The notes: generated by a model not told the origin, from the sequence alone. A DNA stretch of 64,000 nucleotides from Micromonospora carbonacea (GCF_014205165.1 NZ_JACHMZ010000001.1:2998501-3062500); one strand, 5' to 3'; positions 43,259-55,159 are shown, numbered from the stretch's first letter. Numbers and translations are program-made.

Positions 43259-45721
43259 ATGATCGGACACGGGCCGGACGCCCGCGAACGGCAGGCCGTC
43301 GGAGAAGACGCGGTGCCGGAGCCACGCGAGCTGCGCGCCCCGGACGGTGCGCCGCCGCCCCGGCTGACCGTCATCGTGCCGACCCGCGACGAGGCGGAGA
43401 ACATCCCCGTGCTGCTGGGCCGCCTCGCCCCGCTGCTGACACCCCTGCGGGCGGAGCTGCTGTTCGTCGACGACAGCGACGACGGCACCGACAAGGCGAT
43501 CGCCGCGGCGTGCGCCGGGGCCCCGGTGCCCGTACGGCTGCTGCACCGGCCGCCGGAGGCACGGGCCGGTGGTCTGGGCGGGGCCGTCCTGCTCGGCGCC
43601 CGGCACGCCCGGGGCGAGTGGGTCCTGGTCATGGACGCGGACCTGCAGCACCCGCCGGAGTCGGCCGCGACCCTCGCGGCGGTGGCCATGCGGCACGACG
43701 TCGACGTCGTGATCGGCACCCGGTACGCCGGCCGGGGCTCCACCGCCGGCCTGGACGGGCCGCTGCGGGAGGCCACCTCGTCGGCGGCCACCCGGCTGGT
43801 GAAGGCCATGTTCCCGCGCCGGCTGGCGACGGTGAGCGACCCGATGAGCGGCCTCTTCGCGTTCCGGCGCGCGGCCGTGCGGCTGGACCGGATGAACCCG
43901 CTCGGCTTCAAGGTGCTGCTGGAGCTACTGGTGCGCCACCCCGGCGCGCGGGTCGCCGAGGTCGCGTACGAGATGGCGCCCCGGCACGAGGGCCGGTCCA
44001 AGGCGTCCCTGCGGGAGGGGGTGACGTTCCTGCGGCACCTGTCGCGGCTGCGCGGCCGGCGGCTGGTCGGGCAGATCCGGCGTCGCCCGCGCACCCCGGC
44101 GGACCGGCTGCGCCAGCTCGTCCGGATGGTCTGCTTCGGGCTGGTCGGGCTCTCTGGCATGGCGGTGAACACCGCGGCGCTCTGGTTCTTCTACGAACCC
44201 GCCAGGCTGCATCACCTCCTGGGCGCGGCGCTGGCCACCCAGCTGTCGACCTCGTGGAACTTCCTGCTGGTGGACAACCTGATCTACCGGCGCACCCGGG
44301 TCGGTTCCCTGCCGGCCCGGGCGGTGCGGTTCTTCCTGCTCAACAACGTCCTGCTGCTGTTGCGGCTGCCCGTGTTGCAGGCCCTGGTGTTCGCGGGCGT
44401 CGGGGTGCTGGTGGCGAACGCGGCCACCCTGGCGGCGCTGTTCCTGGTCCGTTTCCTGGTCAACGACCAGGTCATCTACGCGGCGCTGGACCGCGGCCGG
44501 CGCGACCCGGTCCGGCTGCTGATCGCCTCCGGCGCCGCCGAGGCGGTCACCCCGCCGTCGCGCCGGCGCTACCAGTACCTCAAGTACCGCTACGACGTGG
44601 CCGGGGTGGTGACCATCGGGTCCCAGATCATGCTGCCCGAGCTGGAGTTCTTCCGGGCCCAGTGGGTCGCCGACGCCGACGTGGACATCGCGGTGCGGGT
44701 CAGCGACGTCGGCGGGCGGGGCCCGCAGCGCCGCGCCGCGCTGACCCAGTACGCCGACCGCTCGGTGCTGCGCTACGAGGAGCAGCTCGGGCGGCTGGGC
44801 GCGAACTTCCGCATCCAGCTCGGCTCGCCCATCGAGATCCAGGTCGGCCCGCTGCTGGCCCGGTCCCCGCACGTGGTCTACACGAACATCGTCGAGGCGC
44901 TGCTGCGGTTCGTGATGGTCGCCCGGGGCCACATGCTGCTGCACTCGGCCTGCGTGACCCTCGACGGGGTCGGGGTGATGCTCTCCGCGCTCACCGACAC
45001 CGGCAAGACCGCGACCGTGCTGCGCCTGCTGCGCGACCACGGCGGGCTGTTCCTCTCCGACGACATGACGATCGTGCGGCCCGACGGCACCGCGACCTGC
45101 TTCCCGAAGCCGTTGACCATCAGCGCGCACACCCTGCGGGCCGTGCAGGCGCAGGACCTGACGCCCCGGGAGTGGCGGCGGTTGCAGTGGCAGAGCCGCC
45201 TGCACTCCAAGGGGGGCCGGTCGCTGGCGCTGGCCCTGGCCCGGTTCAACCTGCCGATCATGGGCATCAACGCCGTCACCCAGCTGCTGGTGCCGCCGCC
45301 CAAGTACAGCGTCGACCGGCTGGTGCCGTGCCGCATCGGCACCACCACCCGGGTCGAGGAGCTCTTCGTCATCGAGCGCGGCCGGCCCGCGACGAGCGAA
45401 CTCGGCCACGACGAGACGGTGACCCGGATGATCCGCAACACCGACGACGCGTACGGCTTCCCGCCCTTCCGGTATCTCGCGCCGTCGCTGGCCATCGACG
45501 GCCTGCACTACCCGGAGCTGCGCCTGCGGGAGCGGGAGATCCTGGCCGGCTTCCTGTCCCGGGTCCGCAGCCGGGTGCTCGTCTCCGACCGGTTCGGCTG
45601 GGCCGACGACATCCCCCGGCTGCTGCGCGGCGAGCGCGGCGCGGCGGCGGCCCCCGTCGTGCCCGCCCAGGGGTGGCCGCGCTGGAGCGGGGACCTGACG
45701 GTCGCCGGGGAGCCCGCGTGA
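43259..45721 (+). CDS. GT2 - GtrA - HprK-like P-loop fusion protein
   Basis: 820 residues; ATG 43259 with GGAGAGG 7 nt upstream. (1) GT-A domain of the dolichyl/polyprenyl-phosphate mannose synthase type, about 33-260: VIVPTRDEAENI, FVDDSDDGT, D126-A-D128 in MDADLQHPP. (2) GtrA-like four-span membrane domain, about 285-425 (VRMVCFGLVGLSGMAVN). (3) C-terminal part, about 425-820, with an HPr-kinase-like core: LLHSACVTLDGVGV, P-loop ALTDTGKT with K583, and SDD at 600-602. The first Gly of GxxxxGK is Ala577. Parts 1+2 form a lipid-linked sugar synthase/flippase seen in other bacteria; the kinase-like part is unexpected. First gene of the operon, overlapping the next by 4 bp. Confidence 0.82.
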   Translation: MIGHGPDARERQAVGEDAVPEPRELRAPDGAPPPRLTVIVPTRDEAENIPVLLGRLAPLLTPLRAELLFVDDSDDGTDKAIAAACAGAPVPVRLLHRPPEARAGGLGGAVLLGARHARGEWVLVMDADLQHPPESAATLAAVAMRHDVDVVIGTRYAGRGSTAGLDGPLREATSSAATRLVKAMFPRRLATVSDPMSGLFAFRRAAVRLDRMNPLGFKVLLELLVRHPGARVAEVAYEMAPRHEGRSKASLREGVTFLRHLSRLRGRRLVGQIRRRPRTPADRLRQLVRMVCFGLVGLSGMAVNTAALWFFYEPARLHHLLGAALATQLSTSWNFLLVDNLIYRRTRVGSLPARAVRFFLLNNVLLLLRLPVLQALVFAGVGVLVANAATLAALFLVRFLVNDQVIYAALDRGRRDPVRLLIASGAAEAVTPPSRRRYQYLKYRYDVAGVVTIGSQIMLPELEFFRAQWVADADVDIAVRVSDVGGRGPQRRAALTQYADRSVLRYEEQLGRLGANFRIQLGSPIEIQVGPLLARSPHVVYTNIVEALLRFVMVARGHMLLHSACVTLDGVGVMLSALTDTGKTATVLRLLRDHGGLFLSDDMTIVRPDGTATCFPKPLTISAHTLRAVQAQDLTPREWRRLQWQSRLHSKGGRSLALALARFNLPIMGINAVTQLLVPPPKYSVDRLVPCRIGTTTRVEELFVIERGRPATSELGHDETVTRMIRNTDDAYGFPPFRYLAPSLAIDGLHYPELRLREREILAGFLSRVRSRVLVSDRFGWADDIPRLLRGERGAAAAPVVPAQGWPRWSGDLTVAGEPA

Positions 45722-47361
45722 GCCAGCCGGGCACGGCCACGGCCGTCGTGCCGGGCCAGCGCCGGGACCACCCGGACGGCCCGGTCCGCCGCGGGTTCCC
45801 GCCGCCGGCGGGGTGGCTGCCGGCCCTGACGCGTCGGCGGTGGGCGGTGGCCGCCGCGCTGGCCGCGATCGGCGGGCTGGCCCTGCTCGTCCGGTCCTGG
45901 CGGATCGACCTCTTCGGCTTCAACAGCGACGAGGTGGTGTACGCGGGGCAGGCCGCCTCCCTGGCCGGCAACCCCGGATACACGGACCTGTTCCCGGTGT
46001 TCCGGGCGCACCCGATGCTGTTCCAGGCGGTGTTGTCGCCGCTGCTGCGGTCCGGCGAGGTGGGCACGGGGGGCCGGTGGGTCGTCGCGGTGATCGGGGT
46101 GCTCACCGTCCTGGCGGTGTACCCGCTCGGGGCCCGCCTCTACGGCCGGCGCGTCGGGCTGCTCGCCGCGCTGCTGCTCGCGGTCATGCCGTACCACGTG
46201 ATCGTGACCCGGCAGATCCTGCTGGACGGGCCGATGGTGCTGCTCAGCACGCTGACGCTCTACTGCCTGGTCCGCTACGTCCAACGGCAGGAGCTGGCCT
46301 GGTACCTGGCCACCGCCGGGATGCTCGGGCTCACCATGCTGGCGAAGGAGACCAGCGTCGTGCTGGCCGGCAGCGTCTACGCGTTCCTGGCGCTGACCCC
46401 GCGCGTGCGGCGGCCGGTGCGGGCCACCCTGCTGGTCCTGCCGGCGCTGGCCGTGGTCTTCGCGGCGCACCCCGTCTCCCAGGCCCTCGCCGGCGGGTCG
46501 AACAGCGGCCGCAACTACCTGGTGTGGCAGCTGTTCCGCCGGCCCAACCATCCCATGTCGTTCTACCTGGAGACCGTGCCGACGGCGACGGGCGTGCTGC
46601 TGCTCGCCGCCGCGGCGGGCGGCCTCTGGTGGGCCCGCAGGCGCAACGGCTGGCGGGAGACGCTGCTGCTGTCGTGGATCGCCGTGCCGGTGGTGTTCTT
46701 CCAGCTCTGGCCGGTCAAGGGCTTCCAGTACCTGCTGCCGGTGGCGGTGCCGGCGGCGCTGCTCGCCGCGCGGGCCCTGGTCCTGCTGCCGGTGCCGGCG
46801 CGGCTGCGCTGGCCCGGCCGGGACGGTCCCGCCCGCGCGGTGCCGGCCCGCGCCGGCCGGGCGGTGCGGCTGGCCGCCGTCGTCCTGGTCGTCTCGACCC
46901 TGGCGGCCTCGTCCTGGGACGCGGTCAGCCACCAGGGCCGCTCGACGTTCCTCGCCGGCTCCGGCGGGGTGCCGGGCGGCCGGGAGGCGGGACGCTGGAT
47001 CACCGAGCACACCCCGGACGGCTCGGTGATCCTCACGCTGGGTCCCTCCATGTCGAACATCGTGCGGTTCTACAGCCGGCGGCAGAGCTACGGCCTGTCG
47101 GTGAGCCCGAACCCGCTGCACCGCAACCCGTCCTACGTGCCGCTGAACAACCCGGACGGGTGGCTGCGCAACAACAATCTGCACTACGTCGTGTGGGACT
47201 CGTTCTCCGCGCGGCGGTCCCCCTTCTTCGCCGACCGGCTGATGACGCTCGTCCGCCGGTACCACGGCCGGGTCGTGCACACCGAGTACGTCGGGACCGC
47301 CGACGCCTCGGGTCGCGTGACGCCGGTGCCCGTGGTGGTCGTCTACGAGGTGCGTCCATGA
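45718..47361 (+). CDS. GT39/ArnT-PMT-like membrane glycosyltransferase
   Basis: 547 residues with about 11-12 spans. The first extracytoplasmic loop carries the catalytic acidic pair D71-E72 (FNSDEVVYAGQA), and YHVIVTRQILLDGPMVL is typical of the GT-C family that uses polyprenyl-phosphate sugars as donor. The C-terminal soluble domain (about 420-547) is extracytoplasmic. It should use the lipid-linked sugar made by the preceding fusion enzyme and glycosylate a protein, lipid or polymer outside. Start GTG overlaps the previous stop and its own stop overlaps the next start (ATGA). Confidence 0.87.
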   Translation: MSQPGTATAVVPGQRRDHPDGPVRRGFPPPAGWLPALTRRRWAVAAALAAIGGLALLVRSWRIDLFGFNSDEVVYAGQAASLAGNPGYTDLFPVFRAHPMLFQAVLSPLLRSGEVGTGGRWVVAVIGVLTVLAVYPLGARLYGRRVGLLAALLLAVMPYHVIVTRQILLDGPMVLLSTLTLYCLVRYVQRQELAWYLATAGMLGLTMLAKETSVVLAGSVYAFLALTPRVRRPVRATLLVLPALAVVFAAHPVSQALAGGSNSGRNYLVWQLFRRPNHPMSFYLETVPTATGVLLLAAAAGGLWWARRRNGWRETLLLSWIAVPVVFFQLWPVKGFQYLLPVAVPAALLAARALVLLPVPARLRWPGRDGPARAVPARAGRAVRLAAVVLVVSTLAASSWDAVSHQGRSTFLAGSGGVPGGREAGRWITEHTPDGSVILTLGPSMSNIVRFYSRRQSYGLSVSPNPLHRNPSYVPLNNPDGWLRNNNLHYVVWDSFSARRSPFFADRLMTLVRRYHGRVVHTEYVGTADASGRVTPVPVVVVYEVRP

Positions 47362-48794
47362 TCCGTCCGACCCCCGTCCACCCGTCCGCCGCCGTGCCGC
47401 GGCGGGCCCGCCGGACGCCGTTCGTCGCCGTGCTGGCGGGCCTGGCCCTGGCGGCCTGGCCGTCGGTGGCGCTGGCCCAGGCCGCACCGGTCCCGTCAGC
47501 TCCGGTCCCGTCAGCCCCGACCCCGGGCGCACCGGCCCCGGCGGCCCCCCGCACGACCACGCCCGTCGAGCACTTCGTCTTCCTCATGCAGGAGAACCAC
47601 ACCTTCGACAACTACTTCGGCACCCGGCCCGGCGTCGACGGGTACCCGAAGGACGTCTGCATGCCGGTGCGGCGGGGCGTGCCGGAGCCCTGCGTCACCC
47701 CGTTCCACATCGGCAAGCTCGGCGCGATCGACCTGGACCACTCCGCCGAGGCGTTCCGCACCCAGTTCAACGGCGGCCGGATGGACGGCTTCGTCGAGGG
47801 GGTGAGCAAGCAGGGCAAGGACGGCCGGATGGCGATGGCCTACTACGACGAGCGGGACCTGCCCTACTACTGGAACATCGCCGACGAGTACGTGCTGTTC
47901 GACCGCTTCTTCAGCTCCTCCAACTCCGGCAGCATCCGCAACCACATGTACCGGGTGACCGGCGGGCCGGGGGCCGCCGGCAAGGCGGAGACCATCCCGG
48001 CGCAGGGCTGGGGGGACATCCCCACCATCTTCGACCGGCTGGAGGCGGCCGGGATCAGCTGGAAGTTCTACGTGCAGAACTACGACCCGACGATCACCTT
48101 CCGGTCCCGGGTGGAGGAGGAGAACATCGACCGGGGCGCGCAGGTGATCTGGGTGCCCCTGCTCGCGTACGCCCGCTACGTCGACGACCCCCGGCTGTCC
48201 AGCAGGATCGTCGACCTGGACGAGTACTACGCCGACGCCGCCCGGGGCGACCTGCCCGCCGTGTCCTTCATCGCCCCGGCGGGCAACAGCGAACACCCGC
48301 CCGGCAACATCGGCTCCGGTCAGAACCTCGTCCGGGCGCTGCTCACCCAGCTCATGCGCTCCCCGGACTGGCCGTCCTCGGCGTTCCTGTGGTCCTACGA
48401 CGACTGGGGCGGCTGGTACGACCACGTCACCCCGCCCCAGGTCGACCGCTACGGCTACGGCTTCCGCGTGCCCGCGCTGCTGGTCAGCCCGTACGCCCGC
48501 CGGGGGTACGTCGACTCGACCACCCTCGACTTCACCTCCGCCCTGAAGTTCATCGAGGTCAACTGGGGGGTGCAGCCGCTGGCCAGCCGGGACGCGAAGG
48601 CGCAGACGTTCCTGGGCGCGTTCGACTTCGACGCGCCGCCGCGCCCCGGAGTGCTGCTCAGCGCCGAGCGGGTGCCGGTGGCGGTGCACCGCCCCGACCC
48701 CCGGCCGGTCTACGGCTCGTACGCCGTCGCGGTCGGCCTGGTCGCGGCGCTGGTCACGACGGCGGCGCTGCGCGGCCGGCGGAGGCACCGGTGA
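47358..48794 (+). CDS. Membrane-anchored phosphoesterase (PLC/AcpA family)
   Basis: 478 residues. Signal peptide (cleavage near ALAQA), Pro/Ala linker, then the phosphoesterase domain (about 65-415): E79-N-H-T in QENHTFDNYFG (candidate nucleophile Thr82), SNSGSIRNHMYRVTG, PGNIGSGQ, and SYDDWGGWYDHVTPP. The family contains phospholipases C and acid phosphatases. A C-terminal span (about 450-470) with RGRRRHR tail anchors it to the membrane, unusual for secreted PLCs. In this operon it could release a phospho-sugar or polyprenyl-phosphate. Overlaps both neighbours by 4 bp. Confidence 0.88.
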   Translation: MIRPTPVHPSAAVPRRARRTPFVAVLAGLALAAWPSVALAQAAPVPSAPVPSAPTPGAPAPAAPRTTTPVEHFVFLMQENHTFDNYFGTRPGVDGYPKDVCMPVRRGVPEPCVTPFHIGKLGAIDLDHSAEAFRTQFNGGRMDGFVEGVSKQGKDGRMAMAYYDERDLPYYWNIADEYVLFDRFFSSSNSGSIRNHMYRVTGGPGAAGKAETIPAQGWGDIPTIFDRLEAAGISWKFYVQNYDPTITFRSRVEEENIDRGAQVIWVPLLAYARYVDDPRLSSRIVDLDEYYADAARGDLPAVSFIAPAGNSEHPPGNIGSGQNLVRALLTQLMRSPDWPSSAFLWSYDDWGGWYDHVTPPQVDRYGYGFRVPALLVSPYARRGYVDSTTLDFTSALKFIEVNWGVQPLASRDAKAQTFLGAFDFDAPPRPGVLLSAERVPVAVHRPDPRPVYGSYAVAVGLVAALVTTAALRGRRRHR

Positions 48795-50986
48795 CCGCCC
48801 GGCGGCTGCTGCCGCTGCTGCTGGGTGTGTTGGCGGCGGTGCTCCTGCCGACGCCCGCCGTGGCCGCGCCCGCCTCCGCGCTGCCCGGCACCTTGAAGAT
48901 CCAGATGGTGCCGCCGATCAGGGGCGTGGTCGTCACGGTCGACGGCAACACGGCCCGCTCCGACCCCAAGGGGCTGCTGCGCGTGCGGGTGCGCAACTTC
49001 ACCGGCCTGGACCAGCGGTTCACGGTGGTGCCCACCGAGGTGGGCCCCGACCGCCGGGTGCTGCTCGACCGGTTCCGGGGCAGCCTCGACCACGGGGTGC
49101 ACAGCCGCACCGTCGAGGTGGGGCTGCGCACGCAGCGCCGCGTCACGTGGCGCTACGCCGACCGCGACGGCGCGCCGGTCCCCGTCGAGCGGGTGACCGA
49201 GATGCGGCTGCGCAGCAACACCGGCGAGGTGATCGAGCTGACCGGGGCTGACCTGAACCGGCCGCTCTGGGTCGCCGAGAGCCGCACCCAGCAGGGCCCC
49301 CGGGGGCTGGCCTCCAAGCAGCTCTACTACGTCGTCGACACCGTCATGGTCGACGGCACCTCCGTGGTGAACCGGGCGGGCCACAAGTTCGTCCCGTGGG
49401 AACGCCAGGACTGGCTGATCGAGCTGCTCTTCTTCAAGGTGTCCTTCACCGCCGACGACATGTTCTTCGCCCGGCGGGCCGGCGACGGCATCCGGCTCAC
49501 CCGCGCCGACGGGCGCGTGCAGCGGCTGCCGTTCGCCGCCGACGGCACCGTCCTGGTGCCCGACCTGCCCCGGGGCACCTACACGGTGACCGTGCTGGGC
49601 GGCGGGGTCTCCTTCGGGCGGCCGGTGAGCATCAGCCGCGACCAGCAGGTGACGCTCAGCGTGATCAGCCCGGTCGACCTCGCGCTGGTGGTGCTCGGCG
49701 TGCTCGGGGTGGCGGTCGGCCTGGTCCTGGCCGGCCGGCCGGCGCTGCGGCGGCGGCTGCGGGTCCGGCTGCCCCGCCGGGCGCGCGCGGCGCACCAGCG
49801 GACCGGCCGGTGGCGGCGGCCGCTGCGGCTCGGGCTGGGGTCCGTCCTGGCGGCGCTGCTGGTGGCCGCCGTCGTCGGGGTGGTCGTGTCGCGGCCCGCC
49901 CGGGCGGCGGACGGCCCCGCGCCGGCCCCGTCCGCCGCCCCGGTGCCCGTGTTCGCCCATTACTACATCTGGTTCAACCCGACCTCGTGGAACCGGGCGA
50001 AGGTCGACTATCCGCAGCTCGGGCGGTATTCCAGCGACGACACCGAGATCATGCGGCGGCACGTGCGGATGGCGAAGGCGGCCGGGGTGACCGGCTTCCT
50101 GGTCTCCTGGAAGCACACCCCGCAGCTCGACGACCGGTTGGCCAAGCTGGTCGAGGTGGCCCGGGCGGAGGACTTCCGGCTCGGCATCGTCTACCAGGGG
50201 CTCGACTTCAGCCGCAAGCCCCTGCCCCTGGCCACCGTCCGCGCCGACCTCGACCTCTTCGCCACCCGCTACGCCACCGACGCGGTCTTCGACGTCTTCG
50301 ACAAGCCGGTGGTGATCTGGAACGGCAGCGACCGGTTCACCGCCGCCGAGGTCGCCGGCACCGTCCGCACCGCACGGCAGCGGCTGCTGGTCCTCGGCGC
50401 CGCCAAGTCCACCGAGGAGGTCGCGGCGTACGGCACGGCGCTCGACGGCCACGCGTACTACTGGTCGTCGGGTGATCCCGTCGACGGCCGCACCCAGAAC
50501 CGGCTGGCGGCGATGTCCCGGGCGGTGCACCTGCACGGCGGGCTGTGGATCGCCCCGGTCGCCCCCGGGTACGACGCCCGCCAGCTCGGCGGGCAGCGGG
50601 AGGTCGCCCGCCGCGACGGCGAGACGCTGCGGGCGTCCTTCGCGGCCGCGCGGCTGTCCCAACCCGACGCGCTCGGCGTGATCAGCTGGAACGAGTTCAG
50701 CGAGAACACCCATATCGAGCCGAGCGAGCGGTTCGGCGTGAGATACCTGGAGGTGCTGGCGGAGCTGCTGGGCGTCGACGTCGACGACGACGTGGCGATG
50801 GACAGCCAGCAGGAGCACGACGACCACTGGGGCCTGCCCGCCTGGGGTGCCGTGGTGGCCAGCGGCGGCGTTCTCGCCGTGCTGCCGCTGTGGGTGTTCC
50901 TCCGCCGCCGGCGCTCGCCGGACGGCGCGGCGCCACCGGCGCAGCGCGGCGCCGACCACGACGTGGAGGCGCCTGTGGACAACTGA
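48791..50986 (+). CDS. Membrane-anchored GH99-like protein with N-terminal beta domain
   Basis: 731 residues from GTG overlapping the previous stop. Signal peptide, extracytoplasmic beta-rich region (about 30-295), span (about 298-318), short basic cytoplasmic loop, second span (about 350-370), then an extracytoplasmic GH99-like TIM barrel (about 390-660) that starts VFAHYYIWFNPTSW and ends ISWNEFSENTHIE with candidate acid E635, and a final span (about 690-710). Same fold ends as the lipoprotein at 41.5-42.9 kb but quite different in architecture. Likely cleaves or transglycosylates the polymer at the membrane surface. Confidence 0.78.
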   Translation: MTARRLLPLLLGVLAAVLLPTPAVAAPASALPGTLKIQMVPPIRGVVVTVDGNTARSDPKGLLRVRVRNFTGLDQRFTVVPTEVGPDRRVLLDRFRGSLDHGVHSRTVEVGLRTQRRVTWRYADRDGAPVPVERVTEMRLRSNTGEVIELTGADLNRPLWVAESRTQQGPRGLASKQLYYVVDTVMVDGTSVVNRAGHKFVPWERQDWLIELLFFKVSFTADDMFFARRAGDGIRLTRADGRVQRLPFAADGTVLVPDLPRGTYTVTVLGGGVSFGRPVSISRDQQVTLSVISPVDLALVVLGVLGVAVGLVLAGRPALRRRLRVRLPRRARAAHQRTGRWRRPLRLGLGSVLAALLVAAVVGVVVSRPARAADGPAPAPSAAPVPVFAHYYIWFNPTSWNRAKVDYPQLGRYSSDDTEIMRRHVRMAKAAGVTGFLVSWKHTPQLDDRLAKLVEVARAEDFRLGIVYQGLDFSRKPLPLATVRADLDLFATRYATDAVFDVFDKPVVIWNGSDRFTAAEVAGTVRTARQRLLVLGAAKSTEEVAAYGTALDGHAYYWSSGDPVDGRTQNRLAAMSRAVHLHGGLWIAPVAPGYDARQLGGQREVARRDGETLRASFAAARLSQPDALGVISWNEFSENTHIEPSERFGVRYLEVLAELLGVDVDDDVAMDSQQEHDDHWGLPAWGAVVASGGVLAVLPLWVFLRRRRSPDGAAPPAQRGADHDVEAPVDN

Positions 50987-51044
50987 CGGGGCGGCGTCCC
51001 GCCCCGGGCGTCGCCCCGACCTCGTGTTCGGGGCTGGAGGAGTC

Positions 51045-52586
51045 ATGACCACACCACACCGCAGGACCGCGGGCCGCGCGGCGGCGGTCCTGCTGTTGGC
51101 GGGCGCGGCCCTGGCGGGGCCCGCCGCGCCGGCCGCGGCGGCGACCCTGCCCCCGGTGGCCGACGCCACCGTGGACGCGTCCCGTCCCACTCGCAACGAG
51201 GGCGGGGCCGCCTCGCTGCGGGTCGACGCCTCGCCGCGCCAGGTCGCGTACCTGCGCTTCGACGTCACCGGCGCCGGGGCGGAGCCGTCGGCGGTGCTGC
51301 GGCTGTACGCCGAGACCGCGAGCAGCACCGGGCTGAGCGTGCACGGCGTCTCCGACGACGACTGGCGGGAGGACACGCTGACCTACCAGAACGCGCCGCC
51401 GATCGGCCCCGCCGTCGCCGCCAGCGGACCGAGCGCCGCCGACACCTGGCTCTCGGTCGACGTGTCGTCGCTGGTCACCGGGGACGGCCCGGTGACCCTG
51501 GCGCTCACCACGACCAACGACACCGGCTTCCGGCTCACCAGTCGCGAGGGCACCGGGACCCGCCGGCCGCAACTGATCGTCCCCGCGCCGCCGAACCCGT
51601 CGCCGTACACGATCAGCCGCCTCGGGGCCACCACCTACAGCGCCGCGTCCGAGGTGACGGGGCAGACCTGGACGGGCAGCCTCAAGAGCGTGGTGGAGAG
51701 CGCGGCGGCGGACCTGCACCGGCTCGGCGGCGGCACGATCGCGTTCACCGCCGGCACGTTCGACCTGGGCACGGAGTTCTTCAAGCTGGAGGGCCTGCGC
51801 AACGTCACCTTCGCCGGGGCGGGGATGGACCTGACGCTGATCCGCAACTCCAGCTCCGCCGCCGCGGACACCGAGCCGTTCAACACCAAGGGGCTGGACC
51901 GCGGGGTGGTCCGCGACCTCACCGTGTCGGCCGGCGGCCCGCCCCGCACCACCAGCGACGCCCTCGACTTCGACGACGGCAACAACATGCTGGTGGAGCG
52001 GGTGCGGGTGACCGCTTCGCGGGGTCGGGGCATCGTCTTCGACGGCAAGAACCAGACCTGGACCTCGATGGGCAACACGGTGCGCGACTGCCAGGTCAGC
52101 GGCGCCGCCAGCGACGGCATCGAGCTGCTGGCGACCAGCGGGGACACCGTCACCGGCTGCGTGATCACCGACGTGGGCGGGCACGGGGTGCAGATCAACC
52201 GGTCCTCGCCGACCGCCGACCAGCCCAACAAGACCGCCGACGACAACGTCGTCAGCGGCAACCGGATCGACCAGGCCGGCCAGGACGGGATCAACGTTGA
52301 CGGCGGCAACGACAACCACATCGTCGACAACCACATCACCAACAGCGCCGACGACACCGCCGGCCGCGACGGCATCCGGATCACCACGGCGACGGCCGTG
52401 CCCTGCTCCGGCAACGTCGTCAGCGGCGACGTGGCCACCGACTCGCAGGCCGTGAAGACCCAGCGGTACGGCCTGAACATCGCCTCGGCGGGCTGCGTGG
52501 CGACGGTCGTGGGGCCGGGCAACAACCTCACCGGCAATCTGTCGGGGGCGATCCGGGACGCCGGCACCGGGACGGTCTTCCGGTAG
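51045..52586 (+). CDS. Secreted DNRLRE + right-handed beta-helix protein
   Basis: 513 residues with GGAGGAG before the ATG. Signal peptide (cleavage near AAAAT); an N-terminal DNRLRE/CBM96-like domain (about 35-180) with DATVDASRPTRNEGG, YLRFDVTG and LTYQNAPP; then a right-handed beta helix (about 190-510) with repeated NTVRDCQVSG, DTVTGCVITD and DNVVSGNRID rungs, the fold of pectate lyases and other polysaccharide-processing enzymes. 58 bp after the GH99-like gene, so probably in the same operon. It may bind or cut the extracellular glycan. Confidence 0.87.
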   Translation: MTTPHRRTAGRAAAVLLLAGAALAGPAAPAAAATLPPVADATVDASRPTRNEGGAASLRVDASPRQVAYLRFDVTGAGAEPSAVLRLYAETASSTGLSVHGVSDDDWREDTLTYQNAPPIGPAVAASGPSAADTWLSVDVSSLVTGDGPVTLALTTTNDTGFRLTSREGTGTRRPQLIVPAPPNPSPYTISRLGATTYSAASEVTGQTWTGSLKSVVESAAADLHRLGGGTIAFTAGTFDLGTEFFKLEGLRNVTFAGAGMDLTLIRNSSSAAADTEPFNTKGLDRGVVRDLTVSAGGPPRTTSDALDFDDGNNMLVERVRVTASRGRGIVFDGKNQTWTSMGNTVRDCQVSGAASDGIELLATSGDTVTGCVITDVGGHGVQINRSSPTADQPNKTADDNVVSGNRIDQAGQDGINVDGGNDNHIVDNHITNSADDTAGRDGIRITTATAVPCSGNVVSGDVATDSQAVKTQRYGLNIASAGCVATVVGPGNNLTGNLSGAIRDAGTGTVFR

Positions 52587-52610
52587 CCCGCGCGGCCGCC
52601 GGGGGCGGGT

Positions 52611-52644
52611 CGGGTCCACCGGGCCGACGGCGGCGGTGGACCCG
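52611..52644. terminator. Bidirectional hairpin terminator
   Basis: 11-bp perfect stem (52611-52621 with 52634-52644), 12-nt loop, between convergent genes ending at 52586 (+) and 52653 (-). Confidence 0.6.
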
Positions 52645-52652
52645 GCCCGGCC

Positions 52653-54926
<2,274 letters not shown>

Positions 54927-55119
54927 GCGAACCCTTCACGCGAGCGACGGGCGGGGCGACTCCGACCGGTGGTCGCCCCGGGGCCTGGTCGCTTCAATTG
55001 TCTCATTCGACCGTCCGTGAAGACTTTTCTCGACGCTGGTCCCGTTCGGCGGCTTTCGAGGGTGGAAAAGTCTCGAAGCGCAGACATCCGGCCGGGAGGC
55101 CCGGCACCCGGCGGACGCG

Positions 55120-55159
55120 GCGGGCCCCGCCCGGTGGGGGTCCACCGGGCGGGGCCCGC
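55120..55159 (-). terminator. Hairpin terminator (18-bp perfect stem)
   Basis: Arms 55120-55137 and 55142-55159 with a 4-nt loop, 21 bp beyond the stop of the minus-strand triple-repeat gene. Confidence 0.7.

Noticed and set aside
43081..45717. Apparent N-terminal extension of the GT39 frame across the fusion gene
   Set aside because: The stretch is Arg/Gly/Ala-rich shadow; the GT39 protein starts naturally at GTG 45718, which overlaps the previous stop.
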